Shown: positions 1 through 9,974 of the stretch, piece by piece
How the letters are laid out: the number at the start of each line of letters is the position of its first letter
Numbering within the stretch: the stretch's first letter is position 1
Assembly (NCBI RefSeq): GCF_023333585.1
Contig: NZ_JAIQZN010000005.1
Coordinates: forward strand, 82,473 to 146,472
Reading direction: 5' to 3'
Origin: Argonema antarcticum A004/B2
Lineage (GTDB): Bacteria > Cyanobacteriota > Cyanobacteriia > Cyanobacteriales > Aerosakkonemataceae
DNA length: 64,000 nt
Program-made: the position numbers and the translations under genes
Notes under the pieces: model-generated
What the model was told of the DNA's origin: nothing
What the model saw: the letters and a program-made list of their open reading frames with translations, nothing else
Databases searched by the model: none

Positions 1-1
1 T

Positions 2-1522
2 AGCTGTAGCTATCCGGTATATGACAAAAGCCGCAACCTGGTGGGTGTGATCGGAACTGAGTTGTTTCTCCCACAGTTGAACACCTTCCTGCAAAATTTG
101 AAGGTGACTCCTTCGGGTAAAATTTTCATCTTGGAGCGGGATGGTTTGGTTGTGGCTACCTCCACCGACGAAAAATCTTACCGGATCAAAGCAGGTAAAC
201 CCGAACGCCTCAATGTAGTTAAACTTCAAGACCCTTTAATTCGAGCAACTGGTCAACAGTTAATAGACCGTTTTGCTAACTTGAGCCAAATTAGCGAGAG
301 TCAGCAGTTCCAATTCAACCTCAATAACGAACCCACATTCGTTCAAGTCCTTCCCTGGCGGGATAAATTGGGTCTCGATTGGCTAATTGTGGTAGTCATT
401 CCTGAATCGGATTTCATGGGAGAAATCAACAACAACACTCGCATCACAATGCTGCTGTGTTTGCTGGCGTTGGGAGTGGCGATTGCTGTAGCAATTCTTA
501 CGGCTTCCTGGATTACTCGTCCCATAAACCGTATTGCCAAAGCTTCAGCTGAGATGGCAGACGGCAATTTCAACCAGAACGTTGAACCCAGCCAGATTAT
601 TGAACTCTCAAAACTGGCAAACTCCTTCAATAGTATGGCCAAGCAACTGAACAATTCCTTTGACAAACTCAATGAGGTAATTCTGCAAGCCAATCAAGTG
701 GGGATGAAGGTTACCTCCTCCACAAAGCAAATTGCTACTGCTGGCAAGCAGTTAGAAGCCACCGTGACACAACAATCAGTTTCCACTAACGAAGTGAAAG
801 CTACCGCGACTGAAATTGCCTCAACCAGTGGGAAATTAGCCAAAACGATGGAAGATATTGCCCAAAAAGCTCAATCCACTGCTACTTCGGCAAGTCATAG
901 TCAATCCTCCCTGGAGGAAATGGCAACTGTAATACATCAGTTGGCAACGTTCACAAGGAATATGTCCTCTAGGTTACAGATGATGAATGAAAAAGCTAAT
1001 AACATCAATAGCGTGGTGACGATGATTACTCAAGTGGCCGATCAAACCAATTTACTCTCGCTCAATGCCGCCATCGAAGCGGAGAAGGCAGGAGAGTATG
1101 GGTCAGGTTTTGGCGTTGTCGCCATAGAAGTGCGATGGTTGGCAAATAAGGCGAGTAGGGCGGCATCGGAAATTCAGGATATGGTCAAAGAAATACAAGT
1201 CTCTGTTGGCAAGGGTGTGACAGAAATGGATAAGTTCAGCCAAGATGTGGGTAACTATGTGAAACGAGTGAGCTTTGTCAGTGAGCAAATGACTGCTGTG
1301 ATTGACCAAGTGCAAAGTCTCACACCACAATTTGAACAGGTGAGTCAGAGTATGGAGGGGCAATTTGAGGGAGCCAGTCAAATTAGTAGTGCTATATCTC
1401 AATTAAGTGAAGCCTCTGTGCAAACGGTCACATCTCTAAAGCAAACAAATCAGGTGCTTGACCAATTGAATAATACGGCACAAGTCTTACAAGGAATCAT
1501 TTCCAGAAAGGTAGCAGAGTAA
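2..1522 (+). CDS. Methyl-accepting chemotaxis protein, 3' part
   Basis: Transmembrane chemoreceptor that would signal through CheW/CheA. The reading frame is open from the window edge, so the N-terminus is missing. Counting from the GTG at 41: the membrane-proximal end of a Cache-like sensor domain (residues 1-125), one membrane helix (about 135-157), a HAMP domain (158-210), then a long coiled coil whose hairpin tip around residues 332-350 carries DQTNLLSLNAAIEAEKAG, the receptor tip that contacts CheA and CheW. The tip continues with GFGVVAIEVRWLA, a slight variant of the usual GFAVVAEEVRKLA. I see no C-terminal CheR-tethering pentapeptide. The ligand cannot be told from this fragment. Confidence 0.95.
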   Translation, partial: SCSYPVYDKSRNLVGVIGTELFLPQLNTFLQNLKVTPSGKIFILERDGLVVATSTDEKSYRIKAGKPERLNVVKLQDPLIRATGQQLIDRFANLSQISESQQFQFNLNNEPTFVQVLPWRDKLGLDWLIVVVIPESDFMGEINNNTRITMLLCLLALGVAIAVAILTASWITRPINRIAKASAEMADGNFNQNVEPSQIIELSKLANSFNSMAKQLNNSFDKLNEVILQANQVGMKVTSSTKQIATAGKQLEATVTQQSVSTNEVKATATEIASTSGKLAKTMEDIAQKAQSTATSASHSQSSLEEMATVIHQLATFTRNMSSRLQMMNEKANNINSVVTMITQVADQTNLLSLNAAIEAEKAGEYGSGFGVVAIEVRWLANKASRAASEIQDMVKEIQVSVGKGVTEMDKFSQDVGNYVKRVSFVSEQMTAVIDQVQSLTPQFEQVSQSMEGQFEGASQISSAISQLSEASVQTVTSLKQTNQVLDQLNNTAQVLQGIISRKVAE

Positions 1523-1655
1523 TTGTATAGTGAGTCTAAAAGAATTGTGGAAGTTAGCTAGAGTTAAGTAATCAGAGTCTCCAAGTTAGAAATTGGGATC
1601 GCTGGTCATGCTGTCTAGTTTCATGGTATTTACCTTCGCTGTAATGGGTTGATCG

Positions 1656-1672
1656 GGTGGGCATTGCCCACC
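1656..1672. repeat. Small palindrome GGTGGGC-ATT-GCCCACC
   Basis: A 7-bp perfect stem with a 3-base loop lies between the convergent chemoreceptor and acnB genes, 10 bases beyond the acnB stop. It lacks a clear T-run, so it may be a weak terminator or a tiny repeat. The core GTGGGCATTGCCCAC recurs at 29152-29178. Confidence 0.5.
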
Positions 1673-1682
1673 TACCATCATT

Positions 1683-4292
1683 CTAATTCAACGCACCCGC
1701 CGGAATACCCAAAATATCTTCAATTTTGGGCATATCTTCCAACGCAATCACCCTTCCTTCATCCTCAAAACCAGTAATCTCATCGAAATTCAAATACCGA
1801 TACAAATCACCAGCTAAAGGATGAATTTTCTTCGCCACGATATCCAGATATTCCGGCACAGTAGGAATCCTTCCCAACAGCGCACAAACTGCTGCTAATT
1901 CAGCGGAACCTAGATAAACTCGCGCATCTTTACCCATCCGGTTATTGAAATTTCGGGTAGAAGTTGAAAACACGGTAGTACCATCAGCAACTCGCGCTTG
2001 ATTACCCATGCAAAGACTGCAACCAGGCATTTCAGTCCTCGCACCCGCAGCACCAAAAATGCTGTAGTAACCTTCTTCTTTTAGTTGCTGTTCATCCATC
2101 CGAGTTGGGGGACAAATCCACAGGCGGGTTTTCACCGTACCTTCGCCTTCCAACACCTTCGCAGTGGCGCGATAGTGACCGATATTTGTCATGCAAGAAC
2201 CAACGAATACTTCCTGCACGGGGTCGTTAGCAACTTCGGACAATAATTTAATATTATCCGGGTCATTTGGTGCAGCAACAATTGGTTCTTTAATCTCGTT
2301 AAGATCGATTTCGATGATTTCTGCATATTCTGCATCAGCATCAGCTGCCAATAATATTGGATTTGCCAACCATTGCTCCATTTTCGCCACGCGGCGCATA
2401 ATAGTGCGGGCATCTTCATAACCACGCGCTACCATATTTGTCAATAGGGCAATATTGGAACGCAGATACTCAGAAATAGTCTCGACGCTGAGTTTAATTG
2501 TGCAACCAGCACAAGAACGTTCGGCGGTAGCATCTGTCAATTCAAAAGCTTGCTCGACTTTCAAATCTGGCAAACCTTCAATCTCCATAATTCGCCCGGA
2601 GAAGACATTTTTCTTATTCTTCTTATCCACTGTTAGCAATCCTTTTTGAATTGCTATGTAAGGAATTGCATTGACAATATCTCGCAGGGTAACACCGGGT
2701 TGCAATTCACCTTTGAATCGCACTAAAACTGATTCTGGCATATCCAAAGGCATGACGCCCAAAGCAGCAGCAAATGCTACCAAACCGGAACCTGCGGGGA
2801 AGGAAATTCCTAATGGGAAACGAGTATGAGAATCGCCACCTGTTCCTACCGTATCTGGTAACAACATTCGGTTTAACCAAGAGTGAATAATTCCATCGCC
2901 GGGGCGCAATGAAACACCGCCGCGTTGTGCCATGAAATCGGGTAATTCTTTATGAGTTGTCACATCAACTGGTTTGGGATATGCTGCTGTGTGGCAGAAA
3001 CTTTGCATGACTAAATCTGCACTGAATCCCAAACAAGCGAGTTCTTTTAACTCATCTCTAGTCATCGGGCCTGTGGTATCCTGGGAACCAACAGTTGTCA
3101 TGATTGGTTCGCAAGATGTGCCGGGACGAACCCCTGGTAATCCGCAAGCTTTGCCGACCATTTTTTGTGCTAAAGTGTAACCTTTGCCAGTATCTGCTGG
3201 TTGTTTTGGACGGGTGAAAACGGTACTGGTTTCTAATCCTAATGCAGCGCGAGTTTTATCGGTGAGAGTGCGTCCGATGAGTAGAGGAATGCGTCCACCT
3301 GCTCTTACTTCGTCGAGAATTGTATCTGGTTTTAGGGTAAAATTGGAGATAACTTCGCCAGCTTCGTTGACAATTTCTCCTTTGTAGGGATGAATGGTAA
3401 TTACCATCCCGGTTTCCATATTGCTGACATCGCATTCGATCGGCAATGCACCGGAATCTTCAGCAGTGTTAAAGAAGATGGGAGCGATCGCACTTCCTAA
3501 AATATATCCCCCATTTCGCTTATTGGGAATATGAGGAATATCGTTCCCAATATGCCACAACACCGAGTTAATCGCCGATTTCCGGGATGAACCAGTCCCC
3601 ACAACATCCCCCACATAAGCTACAGGATGCCCTTTCTCCTTCAATTGTGCGATCGTTTCCAACGCCCCCGGCATCCGCGATTCCAACATCACCGTAGCGT
3701 GCAACGGAATATCCGGGCGAGTGGTAGCAAGAGGTGCAGGCGACAAATCATCCGTATTCGTCTCGCCGGGAACCTTAAACACCGTCACCGTAATCGTTTC
3801 CGGCAATTTGGGACGCCCGATGAACCACGCGGCATTTGACCACGCATCAACTACTTGCTTGGCGTAGGGATTGACTTCCGACAAAGCAAGGACATCGTTA
3901 AAAGCATCAAACACCAACAATATCTTACTTAAGGCAGTTGCTGCGGCCCCTGCAATTAAGCTGTCATGGGATTTGAGCAAATCCACCAAAGATTGCACAT
4001 TGTACCCGCCCAGCATCGTACCCAGCAGGTAAACCGCCGCTTGGCGAGTAATCAAAGGACAAGTGATTTCCCCCTTCGCAACAGCAGCGAGAAACCCAGC
4101 TTTCACGTAAGCTGCTGCATCCACCCCCGGAGGAACGCGATTTGTCAGCAAATCCAACAACGTCTCCGCTTCCCCCGCCGGAGGATTTTTCAGCAGTTCG
4201 CAAACTTCCGATGTCTGCTGGGCATTTAAGGGTAGGGGCGGAATTCCCAATTTTGCCCGTTCTTTAACCTGTTGACGATAAGTTGACAACAT
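1683..4292 (-). CDS. acnB: Aconitate hydratase B (bifunctional, 2-methylisocitrate dehydratase type)
   Basis: Isomerises citrate to isocitrate via cis-aconitate, a TCA-branch enzyme that feeds 2-oxoglutarate synthesis for nitrogen assimilation in cyanobacteria. The 869-residue length and the order HEAT-like N-terminal domain, swivel domain, then catalytic domains are those of AcnB rather than AcnA. The [4Fe-4S] ligands are visible as [10 protein letters not shown] (about residue 698) and [10 protein letters not shown] (about 755). I start at the ATG at 4292, which has AGGAG 8 bases upstream; the in-frame TTG just before it is only 5 bases from that AGGAG. Convergent with the chemoreceptor; monocistronic by position. 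Confidence 0.97.
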   Translation of the reverse strand: MLSTYRQQVKERAKLGIPPLPLNAQQTSEVCELLKNPPAGEAETLLDLLTNRVPPGVDAAAYVKAGFLAAVAKGEITCPLITRQAAVYLLGTMLGGYNVQSLVDLLKSHDSLIAGAAATALSKILLVFDAFNDVLALSEVNPYAKQVVDAWSNAAWFIGRPKLPETITVTVFKVPGETNTDDLSPAPLATTRPDIPLHATVMLESRMPGALETIAQLKEKGHPVAYVGDVVGTGSSRKSAINSVLWHIGNDIPHIPNKRNGGYILGSAIAPIFFNTAEDSGALPIECDVSNMETGMVITIHPYKGEIVNEAGEVISNFTLKPDTILDEVRAGGRIPLLIGRTLTDKTRAALGLETSTVFTRPKQPADTGKGYTLAQKMVGKACGLPGVRPGTSCEPIMTTVGSQDTTGPMTRDELKELACLGFSADLVMQSFCHTAAYPKPVDVTTHKELPDFMAQRGGVSLRPGDGIIHSWLNRMLLPDTVGTGGDSHTRFPLGISFPAGSGLVAFAAALGVMPLDMPESVLVRFKGELQPGVTLRDIVNAIPYIAIQKGLLTVDKKNKKNVFSGRIMEIEGLPDLKVEQAFELTDATAERSCAGCTIKLSVETISEYLRSNIALLTNMVARGYEDARTIMRRVAKMEQWLANPILLAADADAEYAEIIEIDLNEIKEPIVAAPNDPDNIKLLSEVANDPVQEVFVGSCMTNIGHYRATAKVLEGEGTVKTRLWICPPTRMDEQQLKEEGYYSIFGAAGARTEMPGCSLCMGNQARVADGTTVFSTSTRNFNNRMGKDARVYLGSAELAAVCALLGRIPTVPEYLDIVAKKIHPLAGDLYRYLNFDEITGFEDEGRVIALEDMPKIEDILGIPAGALN

Positions 4293-4576
4293 CAAGTGTT
4301 CTCCTAATGGATTTCCTAGTTATAATCGTTAGTCTATCGCTATTTATCGGGTTAAATTGTTATTGGATAACGGTTTTGTGGGTATTGAATGATTGTTTAA
4401 AGGATATTAGTGCAAATATGACTGAATAAAAAGCATCGCCAATAGCTGCAAAATCAACAGCAATAAATTTACTTTCCCATCATCTTTTCTCCTCAAAAAC
4501 ATTGGTATAGCATAAACCCAAAACATCAGCGACGGCAAAAACCAAGGCAACAGTACCGCGTACCGCATCACTAACT

Positions 4577-4705
4577 ATCGTGTTTGGAGCTAAAACCAGT
4601 AAGCAATCTGAATTTGAATACCTGGTAAACACTGCGGGTTTTACAGAGTTACGCTCGATTACTGTCAACGAGACAACCTTTCTTCTAGAGGCCAGTCTGG
4701 GATGA
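4577..4705 (+). pseudogene. C-terminal fragment of an O-methyltransferase-like gene
   Basis: The plus-strand frame ending at the TGA at 4703 reads SEFEYLVNTAGFTELRSI then a short hydrophobic end and EAS. This matches the usual tail of Methyltransf_2-type SAM-dependent O-methyltransferases (an xEFxxLLxxAGF segment, then Arg plus a short strand ending in EA). The frame opens only at 4511 and upstream there is no methyltransferase body, so if the match is real this is a decayed remnant. The opposite strand also has a 62-codon ORF here (4480-4668), which I do not favour. The remainder of 4293-4820 shows nothing else I can name. Confidence 0.35.
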
Positions 4706-4820
4706 TCCCCGAAGTAGGTCGATGTGCGGCACTTCTCTTGGGCTCGTTAAGATTGTCGAGAAATTGGTGTCAGCATAGCCTACAATGATAGGGAACAATT
4801 GTAATCTCGGCAAAAAATAG

Positions 4821-6521
4821 TTGAGTAACTCCTTCTCTGACCATTCGCTACCTCCTTGGCAGCAACTGAGTTTAAAACAGCAGGTAGCACAACTACTGGT
4901 GGTACGCACCTCCGGTCACCTCTTCGATGGCGAAATCCGCTACCCACAGTGGGAAGCACCTACTGCAAAACTCCGACATTGGATTGAGGATCGGGGGGTA
5001 GGGGGCGTTATCCTCCTGGGAGGAAGTGTGTCCGATCTAGCTGCACGAATTCAGCAGATGCAAAGCTGGGCGCAAGTCCCCCTGCTGATCGCAGCGGACA
5101 TTGAGCAAGGAGTAGGTCAACGGTTCTCAGGAGCCACATGGATGCCACCCCCAATGGCTCTGGGCGCGATCGCTAAATCCGACTTGCCGCAAGCCTGTGC
5201 CTTAGCCAGAGAGATGGGAGCGATCACCGCTCGAGAAGCTGAGGCTGTTGGACTCAACTGGCTGTTGGCGCCAATTGTTGATGTGAACAATAACCCCGAA
5301 AATCCCGCGATTAGCCTGAGAGCCTTTGGAGAGATGCCAGAAATTGTCATCCCTTTAATTGAGGCGTTTATCCAAGGCACCCAAGACTATAGTGTTCTGA
5401 CAACAGCTAAGCACTTTCCGGGGCATGGGGATACGTCAACCGATCCCCACCTGGACTTACCCCTGATTCCCCACCCACGAGAACGCCTAGATCGGGTAGA
5501 ACTGGCTCCCTTTCGCGCCGCTATTGCTGCAGGGGTAAGTGCTGTGATGACCGCACACTTGCAAGTGCCTGCCTTAGATCCGGATTATCCGGCTACCCTC
5601 TCATTTTTAGTTTTGACTCAGTTACTGCGCCAAGAGATGGGGTTTGACGGGTTGATTGTTACCGATGCGCTGGTGATGCAAGCGATTACTCGGCATTATG
5701 GAGCATTAGAGGCTCCAATCATGGCGCTAGAGGCTGGTGCGGATGTCGTTCTCATGCCTGTTGACCCACCAGGGACAATTGAGGCAATTTATCAAGCCGT
5801 GCAAACGGGACGCTTGAGTCAGGAAAGACTTCATGCCAAGCTGGAGCGGATTTGGAGAGCTAAGGAGCAGGTTTTCAGATCGACTCTAAGATCGGAACAA
5901 AAGCAAGGGGTTAGCGATTCCAGTCTCTCTTGGATTGAGAGCATAGCCCAACCTAAAGCTTCTGAGGTTTGCCGTACCATCCTACATCAATCCCTAATGG
6001 TTCACACTCCGTCACCGAGAGAGTCGCGTCAAACACTACAGCCACAGAATTTAACATCTGACACAACCATTAGAGCGACTAATCTCATTGTGGTAGAAAA
6101 CTTATTGCAGGCAAGTTTTCTAGGACTACACACACCTGCCATTACAATACCGCAAGGATGGGGCTATCGCTTGCAATGGGTTGATAGTCAAACGCCTGTC
6201 ATTGAAAGTATCAATGACCTTCAGCCGACACTGCTTCAACTGTTTATCCAGGCTAACCCCTTTCAGAATACGACGGGCTTGGTTCAGATAGCGCAACGCC
6301 ACTTAGAGGTATTACTAGAGGCAGGACAACTAAAAGCACTGATTCTCTGCGGTAGCCCGTATGTTTGGAAACAATTCGTCCCCCTATTACCATCCGAGAT
6401 TCCAGCTGTGTTTAGCTACGGTCAAATACCTATGGCTCAGGCGATCGCTTTAGAAAAGCTTTTGGACTTGGGGTTGGCTATTCAAGGTACAGAGTATATT
6501 GACCAAAAATTTACGACTTAG
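4821..6521 (+). CDS. Glycoside hydrolase family 3, beta-N-acetylhexosaminidase (NagZ-like)
   Basis: Predicted to remove N-acetylglucosamine from muropeptides or similar glycans. The GH3 catalytic domain fills residues 15-350: AADIEQGVGQRFSG, then AKHFPGHGDTSTDPH near residue 196, the NagZ loop carrying the general acid/base His, and IVTDALVM near 280 with the Asp nucleophile. The 566-residue protein is much longer than E. coli NagZ (about 340); residues 370-566 form a second region resembling the C-terminal alpha/beta domain of longer GH3 enzymes. No signal peptide is seen, suggesting a cytoplasmic recycling role. Start is TTG at 4821 because a TAG directly precedes it and no ATG is available nearby; a good RBS is not apparent. 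Confidence 0.9.
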   Translation: MSNSFSDHSLPPWQQLSLKQQVAQLLVVRTSGHLFDGEIRYPQWEAPTAKLRHWIEDRGVGGVILLGGSVSDLAARIQQMQSWAQVPLLIAADIEQGVGQRFSGATWMPPPMALGAIAKSDLPQACALAREMGAITAREAEAVGLNWLLAPIVDVNNNPENPAISLRAFGEMPEIVIPLIEAFIQGTQDYSVLTTAKHFPGHGDTSTDPHLDLPLIPHPRERLDRVELAPFRAAIAAGVSAVMTAHLQVPALDPDYPATLSFLVLTQLLRQEMGFDGLIVTDALVMQAITRHYGALEAPIMALEAGADVVLMPVDPPGTIEAIYQAVQTGRLSQERLHAKLERIWRAKEQVFRSTLRSEQKQGVSDSSLSWIESIAQPKASEVCRTILHQSLMVHTPSPRESRQTLQPQNLTSDTTIRATNLIVVENLLQASFLGLHTPAITIPQGWGYRLQWVDSQTPVIESINDLQPTLLQLFIQANPFQNTTGLVQIAQRHLEVLLEAGQLKALILCGSPYVWKQFVPLLPSEIPAVFSYGQIPMAQAIALEKLLDLGLAIQGTEYIDQKFTT

Positions 6522-6732
6522 AACCCAACTCCAGTATTTATCGCCTACTTAAGAAGCGTTACTACTTCCCTCATTAGCAGTTGAACTTTCTGAAATATTT
6601 AGACTTTTTGCCCATGTAGAACAAATGCCTCCCGCTACATCTTTGGAAATCTTTTTAATAATCAATGCGCCTTATACCTTGATGTGCCAATTCAGGAGTC
6701 AGAACGCAAATTTCGGTGGGAACGTTAGCTCA

Positions 6733-7962
6733 CTAATTAATGGGAGTAAGCTTTTTGACACGCGCAGCAGTCTCTTCTGGTTTTCCCGAAGAGGGAAACA
6801 CTAAAACACTCTTAATTTTGGTGTTATTAACCAGTTCTTTTAAGCGATCCAACTGAGTATCTGAAATGGCTACTCCTTCATACTTTTCGGCATAATCTAG
6901 CTCTTGGTTAAAATTAGCATCGTTATAAGTTTGAATGAACACTCGATCGACATTCCAATTTTCCCAATCAGCCGCAAAATAACGTTTACCCCAATAAGGG
7001 TTATGATGGCAAAGGTCGAAACTAACTTTTGGGTTAGCTTTCTTCATGTCATCTCTCATTTGCCGCACGAAATTAGTCAAACGGGTTGTGCGATCGACTT
7101 TACCTGGTAAATCGGCATGATAACCTAAGTAATCATCCCATTGAACTGCATCAATGGTAGGATACTTTTGGACAAATTCTACTGATATCTTTTTGAAAAG
7201 ATTAGCAACTTCTGGGAGTTCTACATCCAGTACGTAGTGTTCGATCCCAGCGTAGGTTTTATCAACCCCAGGTACAATCCATCGTCTAGCAATTGCCTCA
7301 TCAAAAATGGGGCTATTTTTATCGATTTTAATCCCCTTTTCAAAATAAGCGTGTACTTGCATTCCCTGCTTGTGTGCCTCATCAATCAACCAATCTAGCC
7401 ATCGTTCTTGAAATTGGTTGGGACAACTTTTGTATCCAAATGTTTGCTGCATAACATTGCTGTTATACATCGTGCAACCATTACCCCATACTCCATGAAT
7501 AATTGTATTTATTCCTTGCGATCGATAATAACGAACTCGTTGGCGAATCGTTTTTTCGTCAGCATTATTAGTTGCTTGATACCGACTTAAATAAATTCCC
7601 CTGATTTCCTTTTTCTCCCAAAGAGTTTGAAGTAATGGTGATTTTTTGGGGGTTACGGGTAATGCTGGAACTTTTGGATTGGTTGTTAGTGTAGGAGTCG
7701 GAATAACTTTCGCTAAGGGTGCATCGGCAACAGGTATGTGCTGGGTCGGCGCAGGAGTAACTTTAGGAGTGGTTGGCTGTGGATTATTTGGTTGATTATT
7801 AGGTAAAAACTTGCTAATATCTAGATTATTAGGCAGAACTTTTCTGATACCTAGATGATCTAGATTCGTAAAGCCCCAATAACCAAGACCTAACAAAACA
7901 ATGATTAATGAAAATGGAATACTCGTACATCCACATCCATTGTTTTCTTTTTTAGCTGGCAT
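6733..7962 (-). CDS. Membrane-anchored glycoside-hydrolase-like protein (GHL10/family 10-like)
   Basis: A 409-residue protein: a short Cys/Lys-rich cytosolic end, one membrane helix at about residues 14-31, a Pro/Thr-rich linker (about 45-125), then a TIM-barrel-like domain. The domain begins KEIRGIYLSRYQ, contains DEAHKQGMQVHAYFEKG, and has AVQWDDYLGYH near the expected barrel strand, the arrangement of the GHL10/DUF187 glycosyl-hydrolase-like proteins. Substrate unknown; the topology puts the barrel in the periplasm. I start at the ATG at 7962 rather than the GTG at 8094, since the upstream 44 codons do not look like protein and a typical anchor starts here. Confidence 0.75.
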   Translation of the reverse strand: MPAKKENNGCGCTSIPFSLIIVLLGLGYWGFTNLDHLGIRKVLPNNLDISKFLPNNQPNNPQPTTPKVTPAPTQHIPVADAPLAKVIPTPTLTTNPKVPALPVTPKKSPLLQTLWEKKEIRGIYLSRYQATNNADEKTIRQRVRYYRSQGINTIIHGVWGNGCTMYNSNVMQQTFGYKSCPNQFQERWLDWLIDEAHKQGMQVHAYFEKGIKIDKNSPIFDEAIARRWIVPGVDKTYAGIEHYVLDVELPEVANLFKKISVEFVQKYPTIDAVQWDDYLGYHADLPGKVDRTTRLTNFVRQMRDDMKKANPKVSFDLCHHNPYWGKRYFAADWENWNVDRVFIQTYNDANFNQELDYAEKYEGVAISDTQLDRLKELVNNTKIKSVLVFPSSGKPEETAARVKKLTPIN

Positions 7963-8106
7963 GGCAACAAAGCATGATTGTTTAACGATGAGAGTAACTT
8001 TTCTTAGTCGGTTGGGGCTTAGCTGTAGTAACCGATACAAGGGAGTGCTGAAGCAATAATGTAGCACGAATGGTGCTATATTAAAATACTTCACATTGCG
8101 ATCGCT

Positions 8107-8397
8107 CTATTCCGCATCCTTGCGGCGACGACGAATACCCAGTTTCTGACAAGTACTTCTCATCAAGCAAACCAAACACTTGCTTCCAGTGCTAGAGATA
8201 GTGCTAGGTTCCTTAGTCACAGCTAGCTCGATCGCTCTATGGGTCAACCAATTGATGCTTACGGCCGATCCCATTCTTTCAACATCGCTTTCTGGCAGTT
8301 TATTATACCAAAGTGCATCCCCAAAGCATATATCTGTCAAACAGAATCTGGCATTCGAGGAAGTCTCTAACTTGGCAAAACCAAAACGATGTACCAC
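8107..8397 (-). CDS. Hypothetical protein, 96 aa
   Basis: Not recognised. A GTG start at 8397 is preceded by a GAGGA-type ribosome site at a suitable distance. The C-terminus has CLVCLMRSTC followed by a basic RRRRK run, suggestive of a metal or nucleic-acid contact, but this is weak. The gene lies just upstream of, and in line with, the membrane hydrolase. An overlapping plus-strand ORF (8180-8401) is less plausible since it lacks an RBS. Confidence 0.4.
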   Translation of the reverse strand: MVHRFGFAKLETSSNARFCLTDICFGDALWYNKLPESDVERMGSAVSINWLTHRAIELAVTKEPSTISSTGSKCLVCLMRSTCQKLGIRRRRKDAE

Positions 8398-8541
8398 CTG
8401 AAAATCCTCAGCCTAAAGGCGGTCGCACGATCGCTCCTTCCTGATATTCTTCGTCCCTATTTATCAGTTGCTTTGTTTGGCTGGTCGCAGTCCGGAGGGT
8501 GCTAAAGCTCAGCTAGATGTGTTATTATGTCTAGATTGGTG

Positions 8542-8578
8542 GGTAAATCTGTCCTAATCCCTATGAGGGATTGAAATC
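8542..8578 (+). repeat. Solitary CRISPR-repeat-like sequence
   Basis: The 3' half, AATCCCTATGAGGGATTG followed by AAATC, closely resembles the conserved end of many cyanobacterial CRISPR repeats (AATCCCTATTAGGGATTGAAAC), including the internal inverted repeat AATCCCT/AGGGATT. Only one copy is present, with no spacer array and no cas gene in the window. It may be a relic of an array or a chance hairpin. Confidence 0.4.
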
Positions 8579-8641
8579 AAGAACCCGCCTTACGAGTCGG
8601 GTGCTAAACTGAAACTGGAAACCTGCCAGTCCTCACTCAAC

Positions 8642-9946
8642 ATGACTGTATTCTCCTCCCAAGAGCCAAAAACGATCGTCCGCCCCGTGCAATACCGGGA
8701 CTTAGAAGCGCTTGACGAGATGTTTGTGGAGGCGTGTGACGCAGAAGACCACAGCTGCTCCGCAGATACTAAGAAGCAGCTTAAACAGGTTCGCAGCTGG
8801 TACTGGTTGCTGAAGTTTTTGAGTTTATTCCCTAACCCGTTCCGGTACGAGTTTTGCGCCTATGTGGCCCAGCAGGATCGGGAAGTTCGGGGTGCGATCC
8901 AAATATCCCCCTTTAATCGTACGCGCAGCACCTGGCGAGTAGAACAGGTGGTGGTTGATACACAAGCACGCAGCCAAGGAATAGGCTCCCAACTTTTGCG
9001 CTATTGCTTCGAGACAATCTGGGAAGCACGCACTTGGTTGCTAGAAGTCAATATCCACAACAAAACGACGCTGGCTCTGTATCGGCAAAATGGGTTTCAG
9101 CCCTTGGCCCAGATGACTTATTGGGCTCTAGCACCTTCAACCCTCCAAGAACTGCAAGAGCGAGAACCCGATTTACCCAATCTACTTCCAGTAAGTAATG
9201 CCGACGCCCAACTGCTATATCAACTAGATACAGCAGCTATGCCCCCTTTGGTGCGCCAAGTATTCGATCGCCACGTCCAAGACTTCAAAACCAGCTTCTT
9301 CGCTGCTTTAATTGAAGGGATAAAACAGTGGTTTAACCAGACCGAAGTAGTAAGCGGTTATGTGTTTGAAACCCAGCGCAAAGCAGCGATCGGTTATTTT
9401 CAAATGCAACTGAGCCGCAACGGTTTAGTGCCTCACAAAGCCCAGTTAACGGTTCATCCAGCCTACACCTGGCTTTATCCAGAATTGCTGTCTCAAATGG
9501 CCCGCATAGCCCAAGATTTCCCGCCACAATCCTTACAACTAGCTTCTGCGGACTACCAACCAGAACGAGAAGAGTATTTGGAGCAGCTGGGGGCTGAGCG
9601 CGTGGAACATACCCTGCTGATGTCTCGTTCGGTTTGGCATAAATTGCGGGAATCTAAGCTGGTATCCTTAGAAGGTCTGCCATTGTCCGAAGTACTTCAA
9701 GGTTTGCAGCGTTCTCGTCAACCAGTACCGGGACGGATGTCTTGGTTGCGATCGCGACAGCTAGCAACACCGGAGTCGGCGAGAACCGATTTAGCACCCA
9801 ATGTCTCAGGACAACCAGGGTCAAAATCAGAATCGTCCCCGGAAACAGCTTCCGGCGTCGCTTTCAAAATATCGCGCCAGGGTTCGTCTGGTAGCTCATC
9901 CCAGCAAGATGGTGCCGAGACTCAGCCGGAAAAACCTTCTTGCTAG
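8642..9946 (+). CDS. GNAT-family N-acetyltransferase
   Basis: The N-terminal half (residues 12-170) is a GNAT domain; VVVDTQARSQGIGSQLL near residues 99-115 carries the acetyl-CoA pyrophosphate-binding Q/RxxGxG/A motif, and NIHNKTTLALYRQNGFQP is the typical final helix-strand. Residues 180-340 look like a second, degenerate GNAT-like half; residues 360-434 are Ser/Pro/Gly-rich and probably disordered. Substrate unknown. It heads a run of four same-strand genes (with ruvX, the DUF3727 gene and mltG) with 28-, 29- and 9-base gaps, so probably an operon. Confidence 0.85.
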   Translation: MTVFSSQEPKTIVRPVQYRDLEALDEMFVEACDAEDHSCSADTKKQLKQVRSWYWLLKFLSLFPNPFRYEFCAYVAQQDREVRGAIQISPFNRTRSTWRVEQVVVDTQARSQGIGSQLLRYCFETIWEARTWLLEVNIHNKTTLALYRQNGFQPLAQMTYWALAPSTLQELQEREPDLPNLLPVSNADAQLLYQLDTAAMPPLVRQVFDRHVQDFKTSFFAALIEGIKQWFNQTEVVSGYVFETQRKAAIGYFQMQLSRNGLVPHKAQLTVHPAYTWLYPELLSQMARIAQDFPPQSLQLASADYQPEREEYLEQLGAERVEHTLLMSRSVWHKLRESKLVSLEGLPLSEVLQGLQRSRQPVPGRMSWLRSRQLATPESARTDLAPNVSGQPGSKSESSPETASGVAFKISRQGSSGSSSQQDGAETQPEKPSC

Positions 9947-9974
9947 CATCTGGATCTAAGTAGTTAACATAAAA

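Noticed and set aside
4480..4668. 62-aa minus-strand ORF
   Set aside because: It overlaps the methyltransferase-like plus frame, has no RBS, and its sequence resembles no protein.
4764..4786. TTGGTG and TACAAT as a promoter for the GH3 gene
   Set aside because: Spacing is 11 bases; the alternative TTGTCG gives 22. Neither is a credible promoter.
8180..8401. 73-aa plus-strand ORF with hydrophobic start
   Set aside because: Complement of the minus-strand 96-aa candidate, which has the better RBS; no plus-strand RBS.
8542..8578. CRISPR array
   Set aside because: Only one repeat-like unit, no spacers and no cas genes, so it is listed as a solitary repeat-like sequence only.
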